Of a stretch of DNA of 64,000 nucleotides, positions 13,751-25,291 are shown piece after piece. The translations under genes were made by a program, and so were the position numbers. The stretch spans positions 38,850,576 to 38,914,575 of the forward strand of contig NC_053043.1 in NCBI RefSeq assembly GCF_003473485.1. Reading direction: 5' to 3'. Positions within the stretch are counted from its first letter, which is position 1. Each line of letters starts with the position of its first letter. Source of the stretch: Medicago truncatula (Eukaryota > Streptophyta > Magnoliopsida > Fabales > Fabaceae). The notes under the pieces are model-generated. The model had not been told where the DNA came from. It saw nothing but the letters and a program-made list of their open reading frames with translations, and did not search any database.

Positions 13751-13777
13751 ATGTTTAATTGGCAAATCTTATTTTGA
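13751..13777 (+). promoter_or_regulatory. Upstream ORF, 8 codons
   Basis: ATG followed by seven codons and TGA, ending 11 bases before the main ATG at 13789 and in another frame. If transcribed in the leader it could lower translation of the main frame. That role is inference. Confidence 0.4.
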
Positions 13778-13788
13778 AAATAATAATA

Positions 13789-15918
13789 ATGGAAACAGAA
13801 AAACATCATCGTACAACAAGTAACAATAGTAGCACAAGTGAACTCTTTGTTTGTTTCACTTCACGTTTATCTTCTTCATCAATGAAGCTTTCATCAAAAT
13901 CTATCTTAAGCCCTAGCCGTAGTAGAGACCAACCTCAGATATCACTCTCATCTTCCTTAAGCAGAAGATTAAAGAGCAACGGTAGCATGAAAGGTGGTCA
14001 AGCTTCACCAATGTTTCCAACAGGTGGAAAGAAAAGAGGGTGTGGTTTTGAGAATCCAGAGCCTTCATCACCTAAAGTAACTTGCATTGGACAAGTTAGA
14101 GTGAAGACAAAGAAACAAGGGAAGAAAATGAGGTCAAGGTCAAAGAGAAGAGGTGAAGCTAGTTTTAGAAGAGGTGGTGGTGAAGGAACAAATCCAGATC
14201 TAACTAGACAGAATAGTCAAAGTTTGTATCAAAATCATCAAAGTTTGCAACAAGAGTGTTTGAAACATAGGAATCAAAGATGGGTTCATTTGCCTTTGAC
14301 AATATGTGAAGCTTTGAGAGAGTTTAGTTGCTTTTTTCCTTGTAGGTCTTCTTGTATGTCAAATGAAAGAGACAAAGAGGAAAAGGGTAGCTTAGAAGGA
14401 AGAAGAGGAGTAAGATCTAGTGGTGAACATAGTAGAGAAGGTTCATGTGGAGCTGCATTTGCAAGATGGTTGGTGGCTTATCAAGATGGTGATGGAAAAG
14501 GAAGAGAGATTGAAGTGATGGTGGAGCATCATGATGAGATGGAGATGGTAATGGATGATGAGGATGATGGTGGAAGAGAGAAAGGTGGTGAAAGGAGTTA
14601 TAGTCAAAGGAGACATATTTTTGAAGATCTTGATATTGATTTGGTTGATGAAAAGATACAAGAAGAGTTTGGTGGTGAAGTAGAAGAAGATGAAGAGAAA
14701 GGTAGAGTTAGTATTTGTGTTCCACCAAAGAATGCTCTTTTGTTGATGAGGTGTAGATCTGATCCTGTTAAAATGGCTGCTTTAGCTAACCGTTTTTGGG
14801 AATCACCTCTTCACAAAGAACAAGACCAAGTTGAAGAACATCATCAAATTGAAGATGTAGAACAAGCACAAGATGAGGATAGTGTAGATGTGGAACATGA
14901 AGTGGAACAAGAAGTAGAACAAGGTTACAACATTGAAATGGAGCAAGTTGAAGAAGAAACAAAACAAGTAGTAGAAGTTGAAAGAGTATCACAAGTAGAT
15001 AGCATTTGTGAAAGTGAAACACAAGGTAGTGAGGAAAACAATGAAATTGAAAGTAAAATAAACGAAGAAGTTGATGAAGTAGCCAATGAAGATGAAGTTG
15101 GTAATGGAAATGTCATTGATGATGATGATAAAGTTGAAACCTTTCCATGTGTTTTAGTTGATTTACTTCATGCAGATCTTGAAAAACCAGAAACAGAAGA
15201 AACCCATCAAAGAGAAGATGAAGAAAAACAAGAAAGTTCAGAACTTTCTTCTTCATCTTCCTCTTCTTCACCTGAAACTTTCATAGCTTCTTCAGAACAA
15301 GAAAACTATGAAGCAGAAGCAGAAGAAAAAGTGTCAACAGAGGAAGAAGAAACAACCCATCAAGAACCCGACCCGGAAGTAGGTCTTGTCGTGTTACCGG
15401 AGCAAGAGAATGGGTCAAAGAAAGAAGAGAGAGAAAGAGAAACATTGCCAGAATGCTTGTTACTGATGATGTGTGAACCTAAACTTTCAATGGAAGTATC
15501 AAAGGAAACATGGGTATGCAGCACTGATTTTATCCGGTGGTTACCGGAGAGACCCACCGGAAAACCCGCCGGAGTGGAGAAAAAGGTCACCGTGGAATCA
15601 TCTTCATCTACAAAGCCGAAAGTTAAAGTGAAGCCTGCTCATCCGCCGTTGATGCAGCCGCCGAGGTCTTCATGTTGTTTGCCGGTGACCGGTGCCGGAA
15701 TGTCTATGGCGACTATGATTGAACAGAAGTTGGTGGGTTGTTCAAAATCTCGTAATGGGTATGAGCCGTTTGTTCTCACACGCTGTAAGTCGGAGCCGAT
15801 GAGGTCGGCGACGAAGCTTGCGCCGGAGGCTTCTTGTTTTTGGAATAACCGGAAACTTGAGCCGCATCCTCCTCCGGCGACCCTTGGTGTCGGAGCTCCG
15901 GCTGGTGTTGGGTTTTAG
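13789..15918 (+). CDS. Glutamate-rich plant protein of unknown function, 709 aa, single exon
   Basis: One uninterrupted frame. I take the ATG at 13789 (METEKHHRTTS) because the frame upstream of it offers only a TTG. The N-terminal third is Ser/Lys/Arg-rich and includes a basic patch (KTKKQGKKMRSRSKRRGE) that could act as a nuclear signal. The middle is extremely acidic, with long Glu/Gln/Val runs at roughly residues 340-560. Two short related motifs stand out: LLMRCRSDPVKMAALANRFW near residue 325 and FVLTRCKSEPMRSATKLAP near residue 670, followed by a Trp. No signal peptide, membrane span or enzyme motif is seen. I recall plant proteins of this kind being listed as uncharacterised or glutamic-acid-rich. 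The gene looks intact; function unknown. Confidence 0.82.
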   Translation: METEKHHRTTSNNSSTSELFVCFTSRLSSSSMKLSSKSILSPSRSRDQPQISLSSSLSRRLKSNGSMKGGQASPMFPTGGKKRGCGFENPEPSSPKVTCIGQVRVKTKKQGKKMRSRSKRRGEASFRRGGGEGTNPDLTRQNSQSLYQNHQSLQQECLKHRNQRWVHLPLTICEALREFSCFFPCRSSCMSNERDKEEKGSLEGRRGVRSSGEHSREGSCGAAFARWLVAYQDGDGKGREIEVMVEHHDEMEMVMDDEDDGGREKGGERSYSQRRHIFEDLDIDLVDEKIQEEFGGEVEEDEEKGRVSICVPPKNALLLMRCRSDPVKMAALANRFWESPLHKEQDQVEEHHQIEDVEQAQDEDSVDVEHEVEQEVEQGYNIEMEQVEEETKQVVEVERVSQVDSICESETQGSEENNEIESKINEEVDEVANEDEVGNGNVIDDDDKVETFPCVLVDLLHADLEKPETEETHQREDEEKQESSELSSSSSSSSPETFIASSEQENYEAEAEEKVSTEEEETTHQEPDPEVGLVVLPEQENGSKKEERERETLPECLLLMMCEPKLSMEVSKETWVCSTDFIRWLPERPTGKPAGVEKKVTVESSSSTKPKVKVKPAHPPLMQPPRSSCCLPVTGAGMSMATMIEQKLVGCSKSRNGYEPFVLTRCKSEPMRSATKLAPEASCFWNNRKLEPHPPPATLGVGAPAGVGF

Positions 15919-16738
15919 GGTTTAGTTTTTTACTTTTTAAATCTCTTATTTTTTTCTTTTCTTTTTAATTGACAGAATAATTAATGTTGTTATTGTATGT
16001 AGATGTAGATTATTACTGTTATTGCAACTTTGGTCTGCTTTGGGGATTGATTGGTTATAGTCATTTTACTATTACTTTTTGTATAAATAGTTTTAGTTAT
16101 GCAATTTGTGTTTTGTCTTTTTTAATTTCATGATGATGATTTGGCTACTAATTGCATGTTTGGAACTATAGTGAAATCATAAATTTAGAATTATTGATCT
16201 ATAGCTTGAAAGATAATGGAAGTAGGTATCTTTATCATCAATGAGTAGAATGTGAATTATATAAAAGATACAATGGGAATATGAACAAACATATAATTGC
16301 CATTTGGGTTTAGTAGTTGGAGCTTGAAATGTGTATGTAGTTAAGGTAAAAAATAAAGTTGGTAGGGTTGGGGGCATTTGGTTATGGTGGTGTTATGTGC
16401 TTGGTTGTTTGTATTGTTCCAGTAATGTGTCATGGTCAAATGGTCGTTTATACGTCTATAGCATGTGATGTCATCGTCAACATTAAGTCTTTATGTGTCA
16501 TTACAGATTGGCTAGAATTTTGGATGATAATGGAGAGTTGAAATGCAGTTGAGAGAATGGTCAAAACACCATGGAATTCCAGTCTATGACTATTGACTAG
16601 CAGTACTGGTTTGCTTTTTAATGAAATTACTAACCAAAATGGAATTTAATCATATCCTTTGTGCTTTATTTTACGACTCATTTTTCATATTTGTGGTCCC
16701 TTACTATAAAATCTTTCTTCAAACTTTTACACGAGTTC
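15919..16738. other. 3' flank and intergenic DNA
   Basis: T-rich 3' flank of the acidic-protein gene, then anonymous AT-rich DNA. No further gene or repeat is supported. Confidence 0.45.
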
Positions 16739-16998
16739 CTCTCTCCGTTTCAAAATACATGTTCAAGTTTTATAATGTGCACTATTTACTTGACTTACTT
16801 TGACCATACTTTTTAACTAATATATACATATAAATATTAATATGTAAGATGTTGTTTGATTTGTCTTGACAAATATTTTTAAAATATTAAATTTTTTATA
16901 ATTTTTTACTTCAGATAATTAAAGATATTAACGGTCAAAGTTGCGCATTGATATATGTAAAATGGTTGACTTGGACATGTATTTTGAAACGAAGGTAG
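16739..16998. mobile_element. Stowaway-like MITE, about 260 bp
   Basis: The left end CTCTCTCCGTTTCAAAATAC pairs with the right end, whose reverse complement is CTACCTTCGTTTCAAAATAC. The right end is followed by TA. The body shares landmarks with the pair at 17902-18403 (TTGACTTACTTTGACCATA, TTTTTAAAATATTAAATTTT). The left TA appears to have mutated. Confidence 0.7.
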
Positions 16999-17901
16999 TA
17001 TGTATTAGTGACTTTTTTTACGATGATACCCCTATTAAATTCACAATTGGGAATCACAAATATGTTTTCTGGCTCCTATTATATATCATCATTAAATATA
17101 GGAGTAATTATGTAAAATAAGATATTTTTTGACAAATTTATTGCTAAATAAGGGATTAATTTGTGAACAAATTTTTTTTTTTTTTTAATAAAAAATTGTG
17201 GACGCAGTATACATTTTTGGAGAGGTACTTAGAGTATACATGTTAATAACATAAAACAACAAATTACGCAAACCTACAATTATATCTATTTTAAATTAAA
17301 AAAAAATGACTATATTAAAGTGTCTAAAATACTTGTGTCTTCGGATAACGTTGACAACGTCAAAAATTATTGTTTGAATCAACACTTAATCAAAGTTAAC
17401 ATTTTGATCTGAATCAAAAAAACACCATACTAAATATGAGATAAAAAAAAACCACACAAAGATGGATAATCAAAACAAACAATATTGTGTTAAGACGATG
17501 AAATTACAAAGATATATGAAAGAACTTCAAATATCTGATCACTTATTTAACTAAGAGAACATGAAAAACAATTTAAAATTTCACGTTAAAATTGACCATA
17601 AATCATCCATCTTTGATAAATTAAGAAGAGGAAGAAAAACATTGACAGCTAGAGTTTGGTAAAAAGAAAGGAGAGATGTTTATGTCTTCAAATGCAAAGC
17701 CAACAGGTAGTCAGCATCAGCAATATGAATTTGATCATACACATATATATTTCGCAAAGCCAACAAACTTTGGCAATTAGGAACTTAGATGTGCTACTTC
17801 AACACCCCACCTTAGAGATGTAAATTAGTACGTAGTCAATGTTTTTGGCGAATTTTGTGGTATTCACATGTTTGAAGATACGGAGGGAGTATTTACAAAT
17901 A
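16999..17901. other. Intergenic, no gene seen
   Basis: AT-rich, with a poly-T tract at about 17170-17190. Nothing else supported. Confidence 0.45.
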
Positions 17902-18403
17902 CTCCCTTCATCCCATATTAGATGATCTAGTTGACTCATATATACATATCAATATATATTTTTTATCTTTAATATTTTAATTATCTATTTGAAAAAATTA
18001 CAAAAATTTAATATTTTGAAAATATTAATCGAGACGAATCCAACATCTTACTCCCTCCGTCCCTCAATAGATGACCCAGTTGACAATATACATTATTGAC
18101 TTGACATACTTTGACCATATTTTTCTACTAATTCACTAAGAAAAATAATATCATGAAAGATGTTGGACTCGTCTCGATGAATATTTTTAAAATATTAAAT
18201 TTTCATAATTTATTTTTGTAGAGAATTGAAGATATCAAAGATAAAACATATGCATTGGTACGTGTATCGGAGTCAACTAGGTCATCTATTAAGGGACGGA
18301 GGGAGTATATGATATTATTTATCTTTGTATATTAGTAGAAAAATATGGCTAAAGTATGTAAAGTCAAAAGTGCAAATTGTCAAATAATAAGGGAGGGAGG
18401 GAG
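17902..18403. mobile_element. Outer Stowaway-like MITE, split by a second copy
   Basis: The left end CTCCCTTCATCCC and right end GGGAGGGAGGGAG are flanked by TA (17900-17901 and 18404-18405). The element is interrupted at 18049-18307 by another member of the same family. Without the insert it would be about 245 bases, close to the inner copy. Confidence 0.8.
18051..18305. mobile_element. Inner Stowaway-like MITE, 255 bp
   Basis: Clean inverted termini, CTCCCTCCGTCCC and GGGACGGAGGGAG, with TA on both sides (18049-18050 and 18306-18307). It lies wholly inside the outer copy and is younger than it. Confidence 0.85.
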
Positions 18404-18405
18404 TA

Positions 18406-21400
18406 CTTAAGAGGACTTTAAATCAGGAGTAAAATATTAAAATCTGGATTTTGTGTTATTTTTAGAGCTTGCTTCAATTTTCATTGCAAGATTTTCCTTT
18501 TCCCTATCCCTTTTGTCACCGATCATCAGAGTCCAAAGCATGTGTTTCCTCTTTTCTCAATGATAGTCTCCGCAGCACAATCAATTCCCAAGGCAGTAAA
18601 ACTTGAGTTTGGTTATCCTTGCAAGCTTTTTCTCTCTTTCTTTGCAATAGGTAAATGACAAAGCCAACGACAAAAAGAAAACAAATCATGTTTATCACTA
18701 CACTACCTCTCTCCTTTTGATAAACACATTTGAATAATCATAGCACAGTAGATAGTAAAAAAAAAAAATTAACTCTAAAACACCCAATGTAATTTTTATA
18801 GGTATCTCTTTTGAATTTTAACATTCTCTTTTTGAAACAAAAAATTTACGTGTGTAATTTTGTACAAACATATTTACATATTACTAGTATATATGTTAAA
18901 AGAATGCTCAAACTTTCAACTGTTACTAATAAAATGGGTGATTAGGTGAGGACAACTAGCAGTGAGACTTTTGAGGAAGATAATTAGCTTCTTGATTAAG
19001 TAGTTTCATGATTTGTTTGCTTTATTATGAGAAAAAGGGTAGGATCTAATGAGGGAATCTTGACTTAAAAAAGGACGAGCAGAGAAAAACAGCATTTAAG
19101 TTGGTAGGATAAAGTGCATTTGTTGCAAGCTTTTTGATGAGAAGATTGGAAATAGAATGGAGTGTGGTGGGGAATAAGGGAGGGACATTCTGGCACCCAT
19201 AAATTTGACAGATGGCACATGGATTGCAGAACCAATGATCAATAGAAGCCACACACGAAAAAAAACCTATCCAGAAAATGTTTTAATCCATTTGTATATT
19301 CAAATTGCAAGAAGATATTTTGATAATTTAGACAGAAAAAAAATAAAATAAACACAGCATTTTAAAAATCAGTAACATTTATAACTTTGGTACAGTTGGT
19401 TGTAAATCGTTAGACTAGGAGAGATACATTTATAACTTTTAATCTAATGATCTACGACTAACGCTCAACTGTATTGTAAATCTAAATTCTAGCTTTTAAA
19501 AATCACGGTGAAAACTCATGTATACATGTTTGGAGTTGTTGGACGTGGTTCCAAACATTCTCTTGATAAAATTATCGAAGTATAATTCAGAACCACCCAA
19601 ATTTGTGTGTTTAGTGTTTACTAAACTAACCATTCATAAACTATCACGATCTCTTCAATTTAATCTCTAAACTATAATAAATTTCAAAGAAAGAAATCCC
19701 TGACTATAATAAATCTCCCAAATTATAATAAGTCATTAAAGTTTATAAAGTTTGTCAATATAGTCTTAATCATTAAAATGTTAAGGTCTAAATTGACGGA
19801 TTTTTTATAACATTAAGACTAAATTGATAGTTTATTCTTACTACAAAGCACTGTGTCCTTAACTGTATGAGATTCCTCACTTCACCAATTTTGGCTTGAA
19901 ATTAATTTCTTATTCTGTTAGAAATGTCCTAAAGGAAACTCTTCTAAAAGGTTGATTTCAACCCACTCATCTTCATATGGAGTAAAACACATGAGACCGT
20001 TCTTAAAAGACTTAGAACAATGAACTGAGATGCTCTTAAAAGACTTGGAATTGATTATGGATGGTAGAATGACATGTTTGGTTGTTTTCGTGTAGAATTG
20101 ATTTTGCCTCCATAATTTATTCAACTTGAAGTTAAGATCGTTGGGACATGAGGGGAGTCACGGGGACCGCCCACATCAAGGGCAAATCAACCACACAAGT
20201 GAGAGAGACGCCACACGCGCAGAACCAATAATACATGAAGACAAAAGTCCATACAGTTGGGGTTATTGGTTTGATAATGACACCACAATACAATACAAGA
20301 AAAAGCTAGGATCAGAAGATGAGTGAGACATAGCATGATCCATTCGTGTGAGCTATTATTACACTGCAAAACTGCACTGCAAGGAACAGTTAAAGTACCT
20401 TGATGCACTATTACTTTCACATACAAAGTAGTAAAATACTAAAACTGCCAAAGGACAGAAGGGTAAACACATTACTCTGCGTCCTTAGCAATGATGATAA
20501 AACAAGTGTTTGGTGAGGGCCGTGTACGTGTGAATGCAGAAGTAGAAAGCTCAAATGTAACTTTTTTTATTTTACAGTATTAAATGAAAACAGAAGGTTA
20601 AAGAGGAAAACATGAGCATAAAGCTACTATAAACCTTTCGTAGATTCAACAGTAACACTAGTAGTGACTGCATTAAAGAACCCTTGCCACCTACACCATT
20701 GCCAACAGTGAAAGACTAAATATATCAAGGGCTTCAACTTAGTTTGGATTAGCTTTTAGTTTACAGGAGGATTTCAATTAACATAAATTTAAGATCTTCA
20801 CTTGTAAAAAAGTTATTGTAACTATAACCATATAGATGCGGCGTGTGTTTGGGTCGGCTTTTGAACAGAAGAAATCGGGTCCCAATGCAAATCCACCCTG
20901 ATATTTTAGAAACTAGCAAACCAAGCCTTTACGTGAACATGGGAAATTGACACGATTTTGTCGTAAACGTGGAAAACCCACCGTACAACTAAACGGATAT
21001 GCAGTGTTGTCTGTCAAACAGTGGCTAAGCAGAGCTTTAGCATTATAGCATAGCAAAATTTGAATAAACCGCTATCGTTGTGCAATCCACAATTTATTAC
21101 AAAGTGATGTCAAATCGCGGCTAAACTGCTAAAGCACGGAAGCATAACGAATTTCAAACAAACCACTATTTTCTGCTATACGTGATTGACAACACTGTAT
21201 AGATATTTGAAGAAAAGTTAAATGAAAGTATATGAAAAAATTGAATGCAAAAGTTAACTTCAACTTATGAGAAGCTGTTATAAAAAAACTCGGTTAATAT
21301 AAGATTTTTTGAATATTTCTTTTTTCAGAAGTAGTTCTTGTGAAGTTAATTCAAACGGATATTATATGAATTCCACAAGTAGACAAGATTTGCTAACCTA

Positions 21401-21436
21401 TTCCTCAACTTCAACTTCGCTATACTTCCAGTAGTA
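18406..21436. other. Intergenic, no gene seen
   Basis: Short frames only. Around 21000-21200 an imperfect palindromic stretch runs from CAGTGTTGTCTGTCAAACAG to CGTGATTGACAACACTG. It resembles a stretch at about 23710-23900 and may be an old MITE. The GC-richer patch at 20140-20240 has no recognisable content. Confidence 0.4.
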
Positions 21437-24400
21437 CTACTGTGCATCATTGGAACTTTGTTCTTCATTCCTGCCGCTCAATTCAGCGTCATTTATGCGA
21501 GTCTCAACGGATAAATTTGATAAACTAGACTGATCAGCGCTTTTGTTTTCAGTTTCCTTTTCAATTGAATCTCCTGTAAAAGATTTGAGGGCAAGTTGGC
21601 CAGAATAAAGTAATAGACCAAGGGAGTTCAGGCCAAAAATAAATGTAGCAAGGTAGGTCAAGCCGTTTATTATCGTCCTGTGAAAAATTGTTAAAGGGTT
21701 GTCAGGTGTTTCAAAAATAAAAGAATAGCATCACCCCTGATTGATAAGAGATCAAAGCTACCTTACGGTGATTGTTATCTGGCGGGCCTGAAAAGCATAC
21801 CATTATACTGTTAGATTATGGTGGAATAAAAACAAATGAGTATCAATGCATGAAGAACATGGATAACTGATGTAGTTATTTTATATTTCAATACAATCTA
21901 ATGACCAGTATAGGCTATAGTAAGTTACTCTGCATATAGATGTGAACCAAGACATACATCGCCTTGTGATGAGCATAACATAACAACAGACACACTTACA
22001 AAAGCTTATTTAACTTCAAACAAATAATGTAATTGCAAATTTATAGTTTTACGTTTTCCCTGTGGGGTACTCCAGCAATAAATAATCATTGACAATTGAA
22101 TTTTATATACAGTTCAAGAATGCGCATAAATAAAAGAATAGTATTTAAATAATAGCTATTTGGCTTAAATACGGTTCCGTTCTCTCTATTTTTCCTCATT
22201 CACAATTTCGATACCTACATTTCTATATCCACAATTTTGATACTCCAGTTTTTAAAATGTCTAACATTTTCCCCACCTATGCATTTGGGGCTGAATTTTC
22301 ACGATTTGGCAAGTGAGATGCTTATGTGACAATTGAGTTAATGACATAGATATAAGTTGTTAACTGATAATCCACCTAGACAATGTCTTGCATCAAATTT
22401 AGTTGTTCTACTGATTTATGTATATTTTGCTGAAACGAAAACAAGTTGTTAAGAGTGAATCGACCTACTAAACAATATCACATAACCATCTCACTAGCCA
22501 CGTCTCAAAAGTCAGCCCAAATGCTTAGGTTGCAAAAAAGTAATATATTTTGGAAACTGGATGAACAAGATCGTGAGTGAAACAAAAAATAGGCTATAGT
22601 AGCAAAAGATCTTGTGCTCTAAAATGCACAAGTTAGTCCCCTTCATGTAGATGTGTACAGAGACATATAACACCTTGTGATGAGCATTGCAACAGGCACA
22701 CTTGCAAAAGCTTATTTTACTTCTAACAAATGTAATAGTAAATTTGTATAATTACGGTTTTCCTACTGTGGTGTACTAGTGCTAAAGTCATTGAAAATTG
22801 AATTTTCTACACAGTCCAGGAATGTATTCAAATAAAAGAATAGTATCTACATTTTAGATATTTTTTTCCCATTTAATATTCAACTCTTTCTCCTCACTAG
22901 AATAGCGACAATCAAAACATTTTAAATAGACTCGCATGCTGGAGATAATCTTTAGTTCCAACGTATAAATGGATTGCCTGATTAATTAATATCCAATGGT
23001 TGAAATGAACTTCAGTCCAGTTCAGAGTTCAATACTAAAAGGAGTCGCGAACGAAAGATGCGGGAGAACAATGAACCAATACAAATCGACATTAAATAGG
23101 CATGCTATATAAACAATGTTGCAAACTTTAGATTATCTTGGTACACCAATAAACAATGAGACTGCTAGAGGGTGAAACATTGCTAGTTCAAAGACAAACA
23201 CTTTGATCAAATATATCCAGGCAATGAGCTTGATCTGTTTTTGATTTGCAAAAGAATAAAAAAACCAGATATATTTGAAGACTTCTTCCATGAAGGACAT
23301 ACCAAAACAACAGCAACAACAATCATAGCAGTTGCAGCAACTTTCTTGGAAACATGTTACTGATGTCACTATTTCTCTAATATTTGTTACTGATGAACCA
23401 CGAGGAAAAAAAGTTCAGAATGGGTAATTAAGCTAAAAGGGAGCCTGGTGCACAAAGCTCCCGCATACACAGGGTCTGGGAAGGGGTCCCACCATTTGGT
23501 GTATTGTACGCAGTCTTACCCTGTTTTTTACACAAGAGGTTGTTTCCGAGACTTGAACTCGTGACCTTTCAGCAACATTGCAACAACTTTACCATTGCGC
23601 CAAGGTTCCCCCTTAGTAATTAAGCTTAGTAAATTTTTAAGAGACGAAATACACTCTCATTATAAATATGATCATTATTACAAATAAGAAGAATGCATGA
23701 CATTAAGGACCGGTGTTGTCAATGACAGATTGCAGAAAATAATGGTTTGTTCAAATCCCTCCGTGCAACAGTCTTGTAGCCTGCGATAGTCACTATTTGA
23801 CAATATTTTGTACAAAGTAGTGCATCGCAATATAGTGATTTGTTCAAATTCTATAGTATTATAACTCCACTATTTAACAACACAGTTAACAACACTCCAA
23901 CACAGAAAACAGCCTTATCTGATTCAAACTAACATACAAACTATGCAAACAAAAAAAGAACATATACGGGTAAAAGGACATGGGAGGAGAAGACATACAG
24001 AGAAATCATCTGAAATTGTTTGTCGGCTCAGACCCGCCTCGATGATGGTGGCGAACTTATACAAAATAAGAGAAATAACACCAGCTGATATTGCCCCGAG
24101 AAATGTTTGAACAGGTGAAGGTGGACCTTTAGTAGTCTCTATTGAAGCAGTCCCCATAGCTTTCAAAGTCTCCAATGCTTCTTCCTTTACTGACTTCTCT
24201 CCAGAAGACCTGAATTGCTAAAACCACCAAAAAAAAAAACACATTTCAATGAATATACAAAAAAATTAATCACAGTATAGCACATATCACCCTAAAACTT
24301 GAACACAAACAAACTCAACAAATTCAAAATCAGTCTTTTACTACAGATTCATGCTTTGAACTCGTTTATCGTCTTACATTTCTTATGATGAGGATAACTA

Positions 24401-24788
24401 GACATGTTCATCCTAAGGAGAATTGAATAATAAAAATAAAATAAGAAAGAAAGCAAACCGTTTGTTTGAGACGTTTAGCCCTGCGGCGGAAGGAGCGGAA
24501 GAGGAGGACGGAGATAGCACCGGTGAGGAGAAGACTGGCAGCGATTTGGATGAAAGAAGGGTCGTCAGTGGAAGAGAGAAGAGAAGGAGTAGAATCATAT
24601 GGGATTTCAATGGGTCCATCTGTGAGTGATGATGATGATGTTGAAAGAGAAGGAATGACTGAAATTGAAAAAGAAGAAGTGGGTTTTGTTGTATGGAGAA
24701 AAGGGAGAAGAGAGGGTTTAAAGAGATGGTTATGGTTGTGTGTTAGTAAGAGTGGTATGGGAAGGTGGTGGCACTTGGACTGCAACAT
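21437..24788 (-). CDS. Plastid-type membrane protein, DUF3082-like, four exons
   Basis: Exons, 5' to 3': 24459-24788, 23999-24217, 21762-21787 and 21437-21677, giving 271 residues with consistent phase. The N-terminus (MLQSKCHHLPIPLLL, then a long Ser/Thr-rich stretch) fits a chloroplast transit peptide. Three hydrophobic segments follow: IAASLLLTGAISVLLF (about residues 81-96), TFLGAISAGVISLILYKFA in exon 2, and NGLTYLATFIFGLNSLGLLL in exon 4. The exon 2-4 part matches my memory of the DUF3082 family in plants and cyanobacteria, of unknown function. The third exon is only 26 nt (ARQITITVR with the next codon). The 2.2-kb intron between exons 2 and 3 holds an Au SINE and an internal duplication. 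ATG at 24788 was chosen because the frame upstream of it has only GTG. Confidence 0.8.
21917..22860. repeat. Direct duplication inside the DUF3082-like intron
   Basis: A block at about 21917-22140 recurs at about 22628-22850. Shared landmarks in order are TAGATGTG, CACCTTGTGATGAGCAT or its variant, ACAAAAGCTTATTT, ATTGAATTTTATATACAGT and AAATAAAAGAATAGTAT. The copies are diverged by small changes. Some 480 bases of other sequence separate them, beginning with a GGCTTAAATACGGTTCC-like element end. Confidence 0.65.
23435..23615 (-). mobile_element. Au-type SINE, about 181 bp
   Basis: Read on the minus strand it begins GGGGGAACCTTGGCGCAATG, with a tRNA-like A box (TGGCGCAATGGT) and B box (GGTCACGAGTTCAAGTC). 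It continues with AAACAACCTCTTGTGTAAAA, GACTGCGTACAATACACC and GGGAGCTTTGTGCACCAGGC, the hallmark order of Au SINEs. An exact 11-bp target duplication GTAATTAAGCT flanks it at 23424-23434 and 23616-23626. It lies in an intron, in the same orientation as the host gene. Confidence 0.9.
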
Positions 24789-25291
24789 TGTGCTATGGAT
24801 ATAAATTATTTTAACACTCACTCATCCATCCATCAGATTGGGAGGAGGAACAACAACATTGGTAATCAATATTTTGTTATCCAAATAAATATCTGTGTGG
24901 CTTTTGGTGGGAAAGCCAAATGCTCACATATCTATTAGACTATCTATATCCATTTTTTATTTATTTTATTAAGGGAGTCAAAAACTTTAAAATGGATCCC
25001 ACATTATACCGTATGAAAACTAAATAATTCAAATTTATCACCACCAGAAATAAATAATTCAATTCAAATATATAAAAATACATTAAGAAAGCGTCATTGG
25101 ATCAAACTCTGCTGCCTATAATGATATCTTTAATAAATGATCTGTAAGTACATATGTAAGTAATCATTAAGTCTGGTCTGTCTTAACTCTGATGAGCCTC
25201 CGAAACCCAACTTACCTAAACTTTTCAACAAACAAAACATTATAAAGAAGAAAACATATATTTAAATAAATCAAAGTAAATTAAAAACATA
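24789..25291. other. 5' flank of the DUF3082-like gene
   Basis: AT-rich, promoter-side DNA for the minus-strand gene ending at 24788. No other feature is recognised. Confidence 0.4.

Noticed and set aside
14443-15590. Several minus-strand frames of 63-78 residues inside the acidic-protein gene
   Set aside because: They are reverse-strand images of Glu/Asp-rich codons, giving Leu/Phe/Ser-rich text without motifs.
20126-20426. GC-richer patch with short frames on both strands
   Set aside because: No conserved motif, no splice context and no repeat partner was seen, so no gene was called.
24408-24821. 137-residue frame including residues upstream of the chosen ATG and downstream of the donor
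   Set aside because: The upstream part starts at GTG, and the downstream tail runs into the intron. Phase with exon 2 supports 24459-24788 only.
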